A stretch of 49,022 bases of DNA from Henriciella sp. (GCA_021776655.1 JAJFFK010000033.1:1-49022); one strand, 5' to 3'; positions 10,190-19,449 are shown, counted from the stretch's first letter. Translations and numbers: made by a program. Notes: generated by a model from the sequence alone, not told the origin.

Positions 10190-10700
10190 GGGCTTGGGTT
10201 TGGCCCCGCGCTAAGGTGCTGGTTTTGTCTCGCGCTAAGACGTTTCGCGTCACGCGAGACGAAGCGGGTTCCGCGACAGCGCTTTGCGCTGCCACATGAA
10301 CCAAGCTCAGGGCTGTGCTTCCACATACCAAATTGTCATCCCGGACGCGGAGCGATCCGGGACCCAGTGCCGAGCCTCCCTGGGTCCCGGATAAGCTTTA
10401 ACAAGCTTTCCGGGATGACAGTTGAAGAGCACAGCCCTGAGCCTGGTCCATGACACCCGTGGGACTGAGCGATATAACGCCCGTCAGCACATTGCTCACC
10501 AAGTGAGCAACGGACCAGATCAACCAGACCGGCCTGACTTTTTCGACGAGATGACGATACCAAGCCCGAGTGCTCTGTCAATTCTCTGCGCATCAGACTG
10601 CGAAAGCGTGAAGCCAATCGAAAAGTAACTTTACGGTCCTAACTGTGTTCCCACCCGCAAGTTTCTTTCCTGCAGGCGCGACTCTGGCTTATAAACGCGG
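10190..10700. repeat. palindrome-rich intergenic element between glpX and recJ
   Basis: This 511-bp spacer has no supported gene but many inverted repeats. In order: GTCTCGCG/CGCGAGAC (10227-10234, 10253-10260) enclosing GACG/CGTC; GCGG-GTT-CCGC (10264-10274); CAGCGC-TTT-GCGCTG (10277-10291). Then comes a nested unit from 10295 to 10452: outer arms of about 25 bp with two mismatches (10295-10319, 10428-10452), middle arms TGTCATCCCGGA/TCCGGGATGACA (10334-10345, 10409-10420) and inner arms ATCCGGGACCCAG/CTGGGTCCCGGAT (10355-10367, 10380-10392). A last hairpin TTGCTCAC-CAA-GTGAGCAA sits at 10492-10510. The TGTCATCCCGGA core resembles dispersed REP-like palindromes known in alphaproteobacterial genomes. 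The remaining bases up to recJ probably hold its promoter. Confidence 0.75.
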
Positions 10701-12470
10701 ATGGCTCATTCATTTGCAGTATCTGACAGTTTTGGCGGGCGTTATTGGCGTTTGCGTGAGCCGGAAGAGGCGGCGGTCCGGGCACTGACGCCGCAGGTTG
10801 GCGGGTCGGACTTGCTGGCGCGTTTGCTGGCGCCGCGCGGGGTTGGCAGCGACGAGGTCGAGACGTTCCTGAAACCGACTTTGCGAGCGCTGTTTCCTGA
10901 CCCGTCCTCTTTTTCCGATATGGACAAGGCGGCTGAGCTAGTGCTCGACGCGCTGGTCGATGGCACCGCAGTGACCGTGTTTGCCGACTATGATGTTGAT
11001 GGCGGGACAAGCTCGGCGATCTTGGCGCGGTATTTTCGCAGCTGGGGGCGAGAGCTTGGTCTATATGTCCCAGATCGTTTGATGGAGGGCTATGGCCCGT
11101 CACCCGCCGCGTTTCAGGCGCTTAAAGCAACCGGCGCGGAGCTGGTGATCACAGTTGATTGCGGCGCAGCGGCAACGGCGGCGCTGGAAGAAGCGGTGGC
11201 GATAGAGCTGCCGGTGATTGTGATTGACCATCATTTGATGGGTGATCAGCCGCCTGCTTGCGCCGCGTTGATCAATCCGAACCGGGCCGATGATACGTCC
11301 GGGCAAGGCCATATGGCGGCGGCGGGCGTGGTGTTTGTGTTCGTGGCGGCGCTGAACAAACTAGCGCGGGAACGCGGGATCGCGCCGGACGGCGGCCTGC
11401 CGGACATTATGGACTGGCTTGATCTCTGCGCGCTCGGTACGCTGTGCGATATGGCGCCGCTGCAGGGGGCGAACCGGGCGTTCGTGCGCCAGGGTCTGAA
11501 AATCCTGTCGCGCGGCAGCAATGTCGGGCTGCGCGCATTGGCCGATGTCGCCGGAATTGGCGTGATCGAGAGCGTGTATCATGCAACATTTGTGCTGGGT
11601 CCGCGCCTGAATGCAGGTGGACGGGTGGGTGATCCGTGGCTGGCGGCGAAACTGCTGGCGAGCGATGACCGGAGCGAGGCGGTAGAGCTGGCTGAGCATC
11701 TGCACGGGCTGAATGATGAGCGCAAGGCAGTTGAAAGCGCGATCCTGGAACAGGCCAGCGTTGAGGCGCAAAAACAGATCGACGCGGACCCAGATTGCGG
11801 GATTATCATCGCAGCGGGTGAGGGCTGGCACCCTGGCGTGATCGGGATTGTCGCCGGGCGGATCAAGGATCGGTTTCACTTGCCTGCGATTGTCATCGGC
11901 TGGGGCGAGGGGCTTGGGCCGGTTGCCAAAGGCTCGGCGCGATCCGTGCATGGGGTGAATATTGGCGATGCGATTGCGGCGGCGGCAGAGCAGGGGATTA
12001 TCCTGTCAGGCGGCGGTCATGCCATGGCGGGCGGCCTCAGCCTTGAGCCGGAGCAATTGGACGGACTGCGCACATGGATGAGCGAACACATGGCCGAGTT
12101 TCAAGAAGAACGCGCGGCGGCGAAAGAGCTTGTCATTGATGCACTACTGTCGCCTAGCCAAGTGACCCCGGCGCTGTTTGACGAGATTGAAACGCTTGGG
12201 CCGTTCGGACAAGGCGCGCCGCAGCCGGTGTTTGGCCTGCGCGATGTCGAGATCACCTACACGCGGCCAATCGGCGAGAACCATCTCAAGATCACGGTTG
12301 AGGATGCCGGTGCGCGGGTCGATTGTCTGATCTGGCGTTGTATAGGTACGCCGCTGGGCGACGCCTTGCTGCAGCGCGGGCGGGTGCATCTCGCCGGGCG
12401 CGTGAAAGACAATGAATGGAATGGCCGACGCACCGCGCAATTCGAAGTGATCGATGCAGCGCAGGCTTAG
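10701..12470 (+). CDS. recJ: single-stranded-DNA-specific exonuclease RecJ
   Basis: 589 residues. DHH-family phosphoesterase motifs are clear: ADYDVDGGTSS (95-105, metal-binding aspartates), VDCGAAA (152-158) and IDHHLMG (175-181); the DHHA1 part includes GWHPGVIGIVAGRIKD and the glycine-rich SGGGHAMAGG. The C-terminal OB-like part (FGQGAPQPVFGL onward) is also RecJ-typical. RecJ degrades single-stranded DNA 5' to 3' in recombination and mismatch or base-excision repair. Start ATG 10701; length agrees with family members. It is separated from glpX by the palindrome-rich spacer, so it probably has its own promoter. Confidence 0.96.
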   Translation: MAHSFAVSDSFGGRYWRLREPEEAAVRALTPQVGGSDLLARLLAPRGVGSDEVETFLKPTLRALFPDPSSFSDMDKAAELVLDALVDGTAVTVFADYDVDGGTSSAILARYFRSWGRELGLYVPDRLMEGYGPSPAAFQALKATGAELVITVDCGAAATAALEEAVAIELPVIVIDHHLMGDQPPACAALINPNRADDTSGQGHMAAAGVVFVFVAALNKLARERGIAPDGGLPDIMDWLDLCALGTLCDMAPLQGANRAFVRQGLKILSRGSNVGLRALADVAGIGVIESVYHATFVLGPRLNAGGRVGDPWLAAKLLASDDRSEAVELAEHLHGLNDERKAVESAILEQASVEAQKQIDADPDCGIIIAAGEGWHPGVIGIVAGRIKDRFHLPAIVIGWGEGLGPVAKGSARSVHGVNIGDAIAAAAEQGIILSGGGHAMAGGLSLEPEQLDGLRTWMSEHMAEFQEERAAAKELVIDALLSPSQVTPALFDEIETLGPFGQGAPQPVFGLRDVEITYTRPIGENHLKITVEDAGARVDCLIWRCIGTPLGDALLQRGRVHLAGRVKDNEWNGRRTAQFEVIDAAQA

Positions 12471-12546
12471 GCTTCAAATCCAGCGCCCCATTTACCCTGC
12501 ACGAGATTACAGTTACGATAAGGAGTAGATCCAAGGGTGGATACAG

Positions 12547-13815
12547 ATGGCGAAAATTTTCATTTCCTATCGACGCGAGGACAGCCAGCACGCGGTTGAT
12601 CGATTGCATGCCGGGCTGAAGCCGCATGTCGCTGATCCAGATCGCGACATCTTCATTGATGTCGATAATATTCCGCTTGGCGTGGATTTTGTTGTTCATC
12701 TTGATTCAAAAGTTGGGGAATGTGAGATCCTGTTGGCAGTGATCGGAACGGACTGGCTGTCGATCAAGAACCCGGCCACCGGTGAGCGCCGAATCGATAG
12801 TCCCAAGGACTTCGTTCGGATCGAAATCGCGGCGGCTTTGAAGCGCGGTATTCCGGTGGTGCCAGTGCTGCTTGACGGTGCACCTGTCCCGGCTGAACAA
12901 GACTTGCCCGATGACCTCAAAGCCCTGGCGACCCGGCATGGCACGCAGATCAGCCGGATGAGTTTTGATGGCGATGTGATCCGCCTGGCGCGGGGACTAG
13001 GCCTTGCCCAAGCACCGCATGAGCCATCCAATGTGGCTGAGACGGCTGCGCCTGTCGCGTCGGTTCTTCAACAGCCTGCACCTGTGCAAGCCGCCCCTGT
13101 AACTTCACCAGACAAAAAGGCCAAGAAATCTGGCCGTAAATGGCCGCTCTTTGCCGGTTTGGGCGTTGCCTTGGTTGCGGTTGCGGGATCTGCCTTCGTT
13201 TTTCTCACGAATTTTGACGGGAATGATCAGGCCTGGGTCGAATATGGCGGGATCGCATTTGGCGATAATAGCGGTAGCTGGGCGCGTGATGGGGCTTGTG
13301 ATGACGACCGTTTCTCTGGCGATGGGGTCGCCAGCGCAAGCCATGTCATGAAGGATGCGGCAGATTGCCTGGCGGCTTATCAGGCCGGACGCATTACACT
13401 GCTTGACGACACGGCTCCGGCTATTGTCACCGCGCCGGTATTGACGTCGCCTGAAGAGCTGTTTTCAGAGACACTTTCCAGAATTGATTTTGGCGATGAT
13501 TCCAGCGAATATGCCAATGATGGCGATTGCGATGATGCTCGCTTCTATGACCAAAGCACCTTGGCTTCTTATAGGCGTGCACACGTAATGCACGATGCAA
13601 CGGACTGCCGGGCTGCGGTTACGAATGGCCAAGTAGGCTTGCTTCTTGATTTCGGCGATGACAGCGGACGGTTTTCCAGAGATGGCGCTTGCGATGATCA
13701 CCGGTTCGAAGGCGAAGGCCAATCAGGCTTCGATATTCAAGATCACGCCAAGCAAGATGCAACCGATTGCATCGCCGCCTACCAGGCAAGTACGATTTCA
13801 CAAATTCCCGGTTGA
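12547..13815 (+). CDS. TIR-domain membrane protein with three Cys/Asp-rich extracytoplasmic repeats
   Basis: 422 residues. TIR domain at about 1-150 (KIFISYRREDS; DIFIDVDNIPLG; then DFVRIEIAAAL with the likely active glutamate E93; IPVVPVLLDG). A Pro/Ala-rich linker (160-190) leads to a basic stretch (KKAKKSGRK) and one membrane helix at about 200-220, oriented with the TIR inside. Outside are three tandem repeats (about 236-285, 313-365, 366-417) of pattern FGD(D/N)S-x4-5-(R/N)DGxCDDxRF, then DAxDCxAA. Each has two cysteines that could pair and a dense cluster of Asp that could bind calcium. Such repeats occur in other alphaproteobacterial exported or membrane proteins, but I know no function. 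Start ATG 12547. The gene follows recJ by 76 bp and converges on korB. Domain calls are firm; role in NAD cleavage or defence is inference. Confidence 0.82.
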   Translation: MAKIFISYRREDSQHAVDRLHAGLKPHVADPDRDIFIDVDNIPLGVDFVVHLDSKVGECEILLAVIGTDWLSIKNPATGERRIDSPKDFVRIEIAAALKRGIPVVPVLLDGAPVPAEQDLPDDLKALATRHGTQISRMSFDGDVIRLARGLGLAQAPHEPSNVAETAAPVASVLQQPAPVQAAPVTSPDKKAKKSGRKWPLFAGLGVALVAVAGSAFVFLTNFDGNDQAWVEYGGIAFGDNSGSWARDGACDDDRFSGDGVASASHVMKDAADCLAAYQAGRITLLDDTAPAIVTAPVLTSPEELFSETLSRIDFGDDSSEYANDGDCDDARFYDQSTLASYRRAHVMHDATDCRAAVTNGQVGLLLDFGDDSGRFSRDGACDDHRFEGEGQSGFDIQDHAKQDATDCIAAYQASTISQIPG

Positions 13816-13821
13816 AGCGTT

Positions 13822-14877
13822 CTAGCGCATAGTCATTTGCAGTGCGGCGAGTTTTTCCGCGCCGGGATTTAACTCAGCGTACGGGATCTGGTTGAGCGGG
13901 CGTGGACCGGTATTCTTGCGTGCATGCATATCGGGCTGGTCCTCATTGATATAGAGCAGGCCGGTAAGGATTTCATCCTTGTCTTGCCCGTCCAGAACTT
14001 TGGCAAATGCGGCGGCGCGATCACGTGGATCATATTCACCGTCAAGTTTACGCAAACGGATCGTTCCGCCATCGTGCAGTTCAACCGGCATCAGCTCGCC
14101 CTCGCCATAGGCGGTCATGATCTCTTCACTTGGCGGCACGTAATCGGCGTGCACGGCTTTGTGGTAATATTGATATGTGTGGGCGTAGGATTTGGTCGAC
14201 CCCTTGTGATCGTTGAAGGCCACGCACGGCGAGATGACATCAATCAGGGCAAAGCCCTTATGCTTCAGACCCGCCTTGATCAGCGGCACGAGCTGTTCGC
14301 GGTCACCGGAGAAACTGCGGGCAATAAAGGTCGCGCCAACCGACAGGGCCAGCGCAGCGGGATCAATCGGTGGTAATTCATTCGCCGGGCCTTTCTTGGC
14401 GGTAGAGCCAAGATCAGCTGAGGCAGAGAACTGGCCTTTGGTCAGGCCGTAGACGCCGTTATTATACAGCATATAGAGCATATCGACATTGCGCCGCATC
14501 GCGTGTGCCAACTGGCCAAGGCCGATGGACAAGCTGTCGCCGTCGCCGGAAATGCCGATATAGGTCAGCGCCGAATTGGCCGCGATCGCCCCGGTGGCGA
14601 AGGCTGGCATCCGGCCGTGCACCGTATTGGCGGCGTGGGCGTCGCTCATGAAATAGGTCGGGCTCTTGGACGAGCAGCCAATGCCAGAGACTTTGACCAC
14701 TTGTTGCGGATCAATCGACAGCTCGTAGAACGCGCGAGCCAGCGATGCGGTCACACTGTCATGGCCGCAGCCTGCACACAGGGTCGACGCGGTACCATCA
14801 TAGTCCGCGCGGACTTTGTTGAGCGCGTTGACGGGTTCATTCTTGCGGCGGATTTTTGGTTTGACGAAGGAGGTCAT
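13822..14877 (-). CDS. korB: 2-oxoacid (2-oxoglutarate):ferredoxin oxidoreductase, beta subunit
   Basis: 351 residues. TPP-binding signature GISGDGDSLSIGLGQLAHA followed by NNGVYGLTKGQ, as in beta subunits of the family. Cysteines in CAGC, GIGC and ISPC supply the four ligands for the proximal [4Fe-4S] cluster. With KorA it decarboxylates a 2-oxoacid, probably 2-oxoglutarate, to the acyl-CoA (succinyl-CoA) while reducing ferredoxin. The size and pairing with a gamma-alpha fused KorA match the actinobacterial and alphaproteobacterial KorAB type. The start ATG (14877) overlaps the korA stop by 4 bp. It is last in a three-gene operon, ending 6 bp from the convergent TIR gene. Confidence 0.92.
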   Translation of the reverse strand: MTSFVKPKIRRKNEPVNALNKVRADYDGTASTLCAGCGHDSVTASLARAFYELSIDPQQVVKVSGIGCSSKSPTYFMSDAHAANTVHGRMPAFATGAIAANSALTYIGISGDGDSLSIGLGQLAHAMRRNVDMLYMLYNNGVYGLTKGQFSASADLGSTAKKGPANELPPIDPAALALSVGATFIARSFSGDREQLVPLIKAGLKHKGFALIDVISPCVAFNDHKGSTKSYAHTYQYYHKAVHADYVPPSEEIMTAYGEGELMPVELHDGGTIRLRKLDGEYDPRDRAAAFAKVLDGQDKDEILTGLLYINEDQPDMHARKNTGPRPLNQIPYAELNPGAEKLAALQMTMR

Positions 14878-16685
14878 GCGATCTTCCTGACTTTCACGGC
14901 GGTCTGAATCTCATCATAGACAAAGCGGAAATCGAGCGGCGCGCCGGAATAATGCAGGATCGACGCGAACTTGTCCTTCGGCGCTGAGGTTTCAGTGATC
15001 AGCAATCCAAGCAATTGTGCATCGCGGTTTTGTTCGATCACGAAAACTTCCTCATGCGCATCGATGAAGTCCTCGACTTGTTTGCTGAAGGGGAAGCCGC
15101 GGATACGCATATAATCGATCGCAATGCCGGAGGCTTCCAGACGGTCACGGGCCTCTATCACAGCCGGATCTGAGCTGCCGACGGCAATGATTGCGCAACG
15201 CGTTTTCGACTTGGCCTTGACGATAATCGGGGCGGGCACAGCGTCAGCGGCGCTTTTCCATTTGGCGTAAAGGCGGTCAACCACCTCTTTGTATTCCGGA
15301 CCTTTTTCAGTGTAGCGCCCTAATTTGTTATGGCCTGATCCACGCAGAAAATACGCGCCTTTTTCATGGGTGCCGGGTAGCGTTCGATAGGTGATATGGT
15401 CGCCGTCAGTGTCGAGGTAGCGATAGAATGTGTCGATATTTTCCAACTCGTCAGCGCTTAGGATCTTGCCACGGTCGGGCACATAAGTGTCGTCCCAGGT
15501 CAGCTCGTCGATCATCCAGTCATTCATGCCAATATCGATGTCAGACATGAAGAAAACCGGCGTCTGGAAGTGCTCAGCCAGATCCAGCGCGTTGACCGCC
15601 ATGTCGAAACACTCGCGCGGATTGGCGGGGAATAGAAGGATGTGGCGCGTATCGCCGTGCGACGCATAGGCGCAAAGCTGTATATCGCATTGCTGAGTAC
15701 GCGTTGGCATACCGGTCGACGGTCCGACGCGCTGAATATCGAACAGCACCATCGCCACTTCGGCATAATAGGCGTAGCCGATAAACTCACTCATCAGTGA
15801 AATACCGGGGCCGGATGTCGGCGTGAACGCACGTGCACCGTTCCAGGCGGCGCCAATCGTCAGCCCGGCTGCGGCCAGTTCGTCTTCGGCTTGAATGATA
15901 CAGTAATTGTTATGCCCGGTCTCAGGATCGACCCGTAACTGCGCGCAATAGCTGGCAAATCCGTCCATCAGTGAGGTTGACGGTGTGATCGGATACCACG
16001 CGCCAAACGTGGCACCGCCATAGACACAGCCCAAGGCAGCAGCGGTATTGCCGTCAATCACGACTTTACCAGCCGTCTTGTCCATCGGCTTGACCCGGAA
16101 GGGCAAGGGGTAGTCGTAATGCTCGGTGATATAATCAAAGCCCAGAGCCAGCGCCTGCATATTTGCCGGAATCAGCTTCGGCTTGCCAGCAAACATTTCC
16201 TCAACCAGCGCCTTGATCACCGTCATGTCGAGATCAAGCAAGGCCGCGGCTGCACCGACATAGGCCATGTTCTTCATCAGAACGCGGGACCGGGCGACAG
16301 CAAATGCATCATTACACATCGCCGATAGCGGCACACCGATCACCGTAACGTCTGCGCGTGCGGTCAGATCTGAACGCGGCCAGGTCGAATCGTAGAGCAA
16401 AACTCCGCCGGGGGTCAGTTCTGCTATGTCGCTGGTATAGGTTTCCGGGTTCATCGCCACCGAGAAGTGAATCTTGCCATCGCGTCCACCATAGCCATCA
16501 CGGGTGACCCGGATTTCGTACCAGGTTGGCAGGCCCTGAATATTGGACGGGAAAATATTCTTGCCGACAACCGGCACGCCCATGCGAAAGATGGCCTTCA
16601 TCAGCAGGCCGTTGGCGCTCGCCGAACCGGTGCCGTTTACTGTCGCGACCTTGATCACGAAATCATTGATAGTCGGTCCGGTCAT
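14874..16685 (-). CDS. korA: 2-oxoacid (2-oxoglutarate):ferredoxin oxidoreductase, fused gamma-alpha subunit
   Basis: 603 residues. The N-terminal ~190 residues are the gamma domain (TVNGTGSASANGLLMKA, then GVPVVGKNIFPSNIQG). The alpha domain begins near 210 with GNTAAALGCVYGGATFGAWYPITPST, the pyrimidine-binding region where Thr/Ser contact substrate and cofactor. A C-terminal transketolase-like domain follows (AIIAVGSSDPAV, VFVIEQNRDAQL). This gamma-alpha fusion is the arrangement of KorA in aerobic KorAB enzymes. It is sandwiched by 4-bp ATGA overlaps with the FAD/Fe-S gene upstream and korB downstream, so the three are translationally coupled. Substrate 2-oxoglutarate is inferred from this architecture; other 2-oxoacids are possible. 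Confidence 0.92.
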   Translation of the reverse strand: MTGPTINDFVIKVATVNGTGSASANGLLMKAIFRMGVPVVGKNIFPSNIQGLPTWYEIRVTRDGYGGRDGKIHFSVAMNPETYTSDIAELTPGGVLLYDSTWPRSDLTARADVTVIGVPLSAMCNDAFAVARSRVLMKNMAYVGAAAALLDLDMTVIKALVEEMFAGKPKLIPANMQALALGFDYITEHYDYPLPFRVKPMDKTAGKVVIDGNTAAALGCVYGGATFGAWYPITPSTSLMDGFASYCAQLRVDPETGHNNYCIIQAEDELAAAGLTIGAAWNGARAFTPTSGPGISLMSEFIGYAYYAEVAMVLFDIQRVGPSTGMPTRTQQCDIQLCAYASHGDTRHILLFPANPRECFDMAVNALDLAEHFQTPVFFMSDIDIGMNDWMIDELTWDDTYVPDRGKILSADELENIDTFYRYLDTDGDHITYRTLPGTHEKGAYFLRGSGHNKLGRYTEKGPEYKEVVDRLYAKWKSAADAVPAPIIVKAKSKTRCAIIAVGSSDPAVIEARDRLEASGIAIDYMRIRGFPFSKQVEDFIDAHEEVFVIEQNRDAQLLGLLITETSAPKDKFASILHYSGAPLDFRFVYDEIQTAVKVRKIA

Positions 16686-18469
16686 TGCTCAGCACTCAAC
16701 TTCTGGTCATGGGCGTAATGGATAGTCAGCTTACCCTCCTGCATATCCCATGCCGCCGTTGGGCAGCGTTCGGCGCACAGGCCGCAATGCAGGCAAGTGT
16801 TCTCGTCCTTGATCATCACCCGGCCACTGAGCGGCAGCTCAGTGGAGGTGAACAGCGCCTGATCAGCACTGGCAGCTTGCACAATGGCGCGCAGGTCCGC
16901 TTCCGGGGCATTTGGGGTGATCGACAGACAGGCCACCGGGCAGATGTCGATACAGGCATCGCATTCGGTACATAGCGGCGCGTCAAACACGGTCTGCATG
17001 TCGCAGTTCAGACAACGCTCAACTTCGGTAGCGATCTGTTCGGGGGTGAACCCAAGCTCAACTTCGATATCAAGTTTGCGGAACCGGTCGACCAGCGCGA
17101 TATGCTCCATCTGGCGCCGGTCAGAAGCGTCATAGGCGTTTGAATAGCGCCACTCGGACATCCCCATCTTGGTCGATTCAAGCTCGATATAATCGGCAGT
17201 TCGTGCCGTCAGGTCGTCGCCCTGGCAATGTTTGTGGATCGAGATCGCGGCCTGATGGCCATGCTCAACCGCCCAGATGATATTCTTTGGGCCGAAGGCA
17301 GCATCGCCGCCAAAGAACACGCCTTTGCGAGTTGATTCGAACGTCTGCTCGTCGATCACTGGCACGTCCCACTTATCGAACGTGATCCCGGCCTCCTTTT
17401 CGATCCACGGAAACGCATTTTCCTGACCGATGGCCAGGATCACGTCGTCGCAGGGGATCATCACCTCACCGGTGACGCGTTGTTCGGTAATTCGGCCGCT
17501 ATCATCAAGGTCATAATCCATCAGCTCGAACAACATGCCGACCAGCTTGCCGCTCTCGGTCACGAAAGCCTTTGGCGAATGGTTGACGGTGATGGCGATA
17601 TCTTCTTCTTCGGCGTCTTCAAGTTCCCACTCGGAGGCCTTGAAGAAGGCGCGCGGCTTGCGGGCCATGACTTTGACCGCTTTGGCGCCGAGACGTAGCG
17701 AGGTCCGGCAGCAATCCATCGCTGTATTCCCAACCCCGATGATCAGGACGGTCTCGCCAATTGTCTCGATATGATCGAAGGCAACCGATTCAAGCCAGTC
17801 AATGCCGATATGAATATTGCCAGCCGCCTCGTCGCGGCCGGGCAGGTTCAGGTTCTTGCCCTTGGGCGCACCAGTGCCAACGAAAATCGCGTCAAAGCCT
17901 TGGTCTTGCAGTTCTTGCATACTGCCAACCGGGTGGCCGAGCTTCAGATCGACACCCATTTGCAAGATGTAACCAAGCTCTTCATTGAGCACGTCTTCGG
18001 GGAGGCGGAAGGCCGGAATGTTTGACCGCATCAGGCCGCCCGGTTTGTCGAGTTTCTCAAAGATCGTGCACTCATAACCCATCGGGGCGAGATCATTGGC
18101 CACCGTGAACGAGGCCGGACCCGCGCCGATCAGGGCGATCCGTTTGCCATTGCTGTTCTCGGGTTTCTTTGGCAGGCGGTCAGTGATGTCGTCGCGGTGA
18201 TCAGCGGCCACGCGCTTCAGGCGGCAAATCGCGACCGGTTCTTCCTCAACCCGTGTGCGTCGGCAAGCGGGCTCGCACGGGCGATCACAGACCCGGCCGA
18301 GAATCCCGGGGAAAACATTCGAATCACGGTTGAGCAGATAGGCATCGCTATAACGCCCTTGTGCAATCAGGCGAATATAGGCTGGAACCGGCGTGTGTGC
18401 CGGGCATGCCCACTGACAATCGACAACTTTGTGAAAGTAGTCCGGGTCCTTGATATCGGTCGGTTTCAT
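16682..18469 (-). CDS. GltD-like FAD/NAD(P) oxidoreductase with additional ferredoxin domain
   Basis: 595 residues. N-terminal GltD-type Fe-S region with cysteines in CQWACPAH and CDRPCEPACRR. The FAD-binding Rossmann motif is GAGPASFTVANDLA; the second nucleotide site is IIGVGNTAMDCCRTS; the FAD-closing motif GVFFGGDAAFGPKNIIWAVEHG is split by a few changes. The C-terminal third adds a bacterial-ferredoxin module with CTECDACIDICP and CLHCGLCAERCP, i.e. two [4Fe-4S] clusters. It is first in the operon with korA and korB, so it most likely moves electrons between reduced ferredoxin or KorB and NAD(P), serving as the acceptor-side subunit. This partner role is inferred from operon overlap and domain content; glutamate synthase is unlikely since no gltB is nearby. 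Confidence 0.88.
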   Translation of the reverse strand: MKPTDIKDPDYFHKVVDCQWACPAHTPVPAYIRLIAQGRYSDAYLLNRDSNVFPGILGRVCDRPCEPACRRTRVEEEPVAICRLKRVAADHRDDITDRLPKKPENSNGKRIALIGAGPASFTVANDLAPMGYECTIFEKLDKPGGLMRSNIPAFRLPEDVLNEELGYILQMGVDLKLGHPVGSMQELQDQGFDAIFVGTGAPKGKNLNLPGRDEAAGNIHIGIDWLESVAFDHIETIGETVLIIGVGNTAMDCCRTSLRLGAKAVKVMARKPRAFFKASEWELEDAEEEDIAITVNHSPKAFVTESGKLVGMLFELMDYDLDDSGRITEQRVTGEVMIPCDDVILAIGQENAFPWIEKEAGITFDKWDVPVIDEQTFESTRKGVFFGGDAAFGPKNIIWAVEHGHQAAISIHKHCQGDDLTARTADYIELESTKMGMSEWRYSNAYDASDRRQMEHIALVDRFRKLDIEVELGFTPEQIATEVERCLNCDMQTVFDAPLCTECDACIDICPVACLSITPNAPEADLRAIVQAASADQALFTSTELPLSGRVMIKDENTCLHCGLCAERCPTAAWDMQEGKLTIHYAHDQKLSAEQ

Positions 18470-18798
18470 TACACCTATGTCTCTATATCGGCGCCATTCC
18501 TAGCCGCGTATTTGGCGGCCTGCAACGGTCAATGTAAGCTGTGGGTTCGGACGGTAATTCACAATTGCTAACCACTCATCCAACTCTCGCGACGTCAGCT
18601 TTGTAAGTCGGCCATTATGTTTGTGTGAGCGGCGTTGGCGGCGAAGTGTTTAAACCGGAAAAATCAGCATGTTTGGAAATAGAAACCGGCCCGTTTGGTG
18701 CTCAACACATCACAGCTTGCCGAAATGCGTGACGAAAGCTACGAAGCACCCCATATCAAGTCTGGCGCGGCAAATCGCGTCGAATGAATGGAGCCAGG
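18470..18798. other. divergent promoter region between the kor operon and infA
   Basis: A 329-bp spacer between the leftward kor operon and rightward infA. It should hold promoters in both directions. I see no gene, no strong hairpin and no repeat; GGAG at 18790-18793 is the infA ribosome site. Confidence 0.5.
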
Positions 18799-19017
18799 AT
18801 GGCTAAGGAAGAAATACTCGAGTTTAACGGTACAATCGTTGAACTGTTACCTAATGCGACCTTTCGGGTTAAGTTGGAAAACGATCATGAAATCATCGGT
18901 TATACAGCCGGAAAGATGCGTAAGAATCGCATTCGGATTCTCACCGGTGACACAGTATTGGTCGAAATGACCCCATATGACCTGACCAAGGGTCGTATCA
19001 CTTACCGCTTTAAATAG
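18799..19017 (+). CDS. infA: translation initiation factor IF-1
   Basis: 72 residues, exactly the family length. It is an S1-type OB fold with the conserved segments [34 protein letters not shown] and [15 protein letters not shown]-1 binds the 30S A site during initiation. I use ATG 18799 (MAKEEI), which has GGAG 6 bases upstream; the frame from 18784 adds five residues not found in the family. It heads a run with a thioesterase gene (10-bp gap) and maf. Confidence 0.97.
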   Translation: MAKEEILEFNGTIVELLPNATFRVKLENDHEIIGYTAGKMRKNRIRILTGDTVLVEMTPYDLTKGRITYRFK

Positions 19018-19026
19018 GCGCGTGGT

Positions 19027-19449
19027 TTGAGTGGTCCAGAGGTTCCTGATGGCTTTGAACGGCATTTTCGCCGCTCGAATCTAACCGATCCCTGGGAACC
19101 GATATATTCCAGAAAAATCGACGACAAATTGCAGATCGGCCTGGTTCTGACCGAGCAGCACTGCAATTCACGCGGGTTTGTCCATGGCGGACTGATCGCG
19201 ACACTTGCCGACAATGCCATGGGGCTGTCCAGCGTGTTTGCGTTGGCCAATGCCGGACGAGAGGTTAAAGGTGGACTGGTGACGATTTCGTTGGGCGTCG
19301 ATTATCTTGGCAGCGCCAAACTAGGTGAGTGGATGGAGATTGATCCCGAACCGGTAAAAGTCGGTGGTTCGATCTGCTTCGTCCGTGCGCTGGTTCGCGC
19401 CAATGACACACCAGTTGCGATGGCCAATGCCACGTTCAAGATCTTATGA
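19027..19449 (+). CDS. PaaI-type hotdog-fold thioesterase
   Basis: 140 residues. The hotdog helix carries the family motif GFVHGGLIATLADNAMG, with HGG and the catalytic-position Asp. The strands after it (VSLGVDYLGSAKLGEW-like, VRALVRANDTPVAMANATF-like) complete the fold. It probably hydrolyses acyl-CoA or similar thioesters; the substrate cannot be told. The only upstream in-frame start is TTG 19027, since the next Met lies inside the core, so the start is tentative. It is 10 bp after infA, and its stop overlaps the maf start by 4 bp (19446-19449), so the three are likely co-expressed. Confidence 0.82.
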   Translation: MSGPEVPDGFERHFRRSNLTDPWEPIYSRKIDDKLQIGLVLTEQHCNSRGFVHGGLIATLADNAMGLSSVFALANAGREVKGGLVTISLGVDYLGSAKLGEWMEIDPEPVKVGGSICFVRALVRANDTPVAMANATFKIL

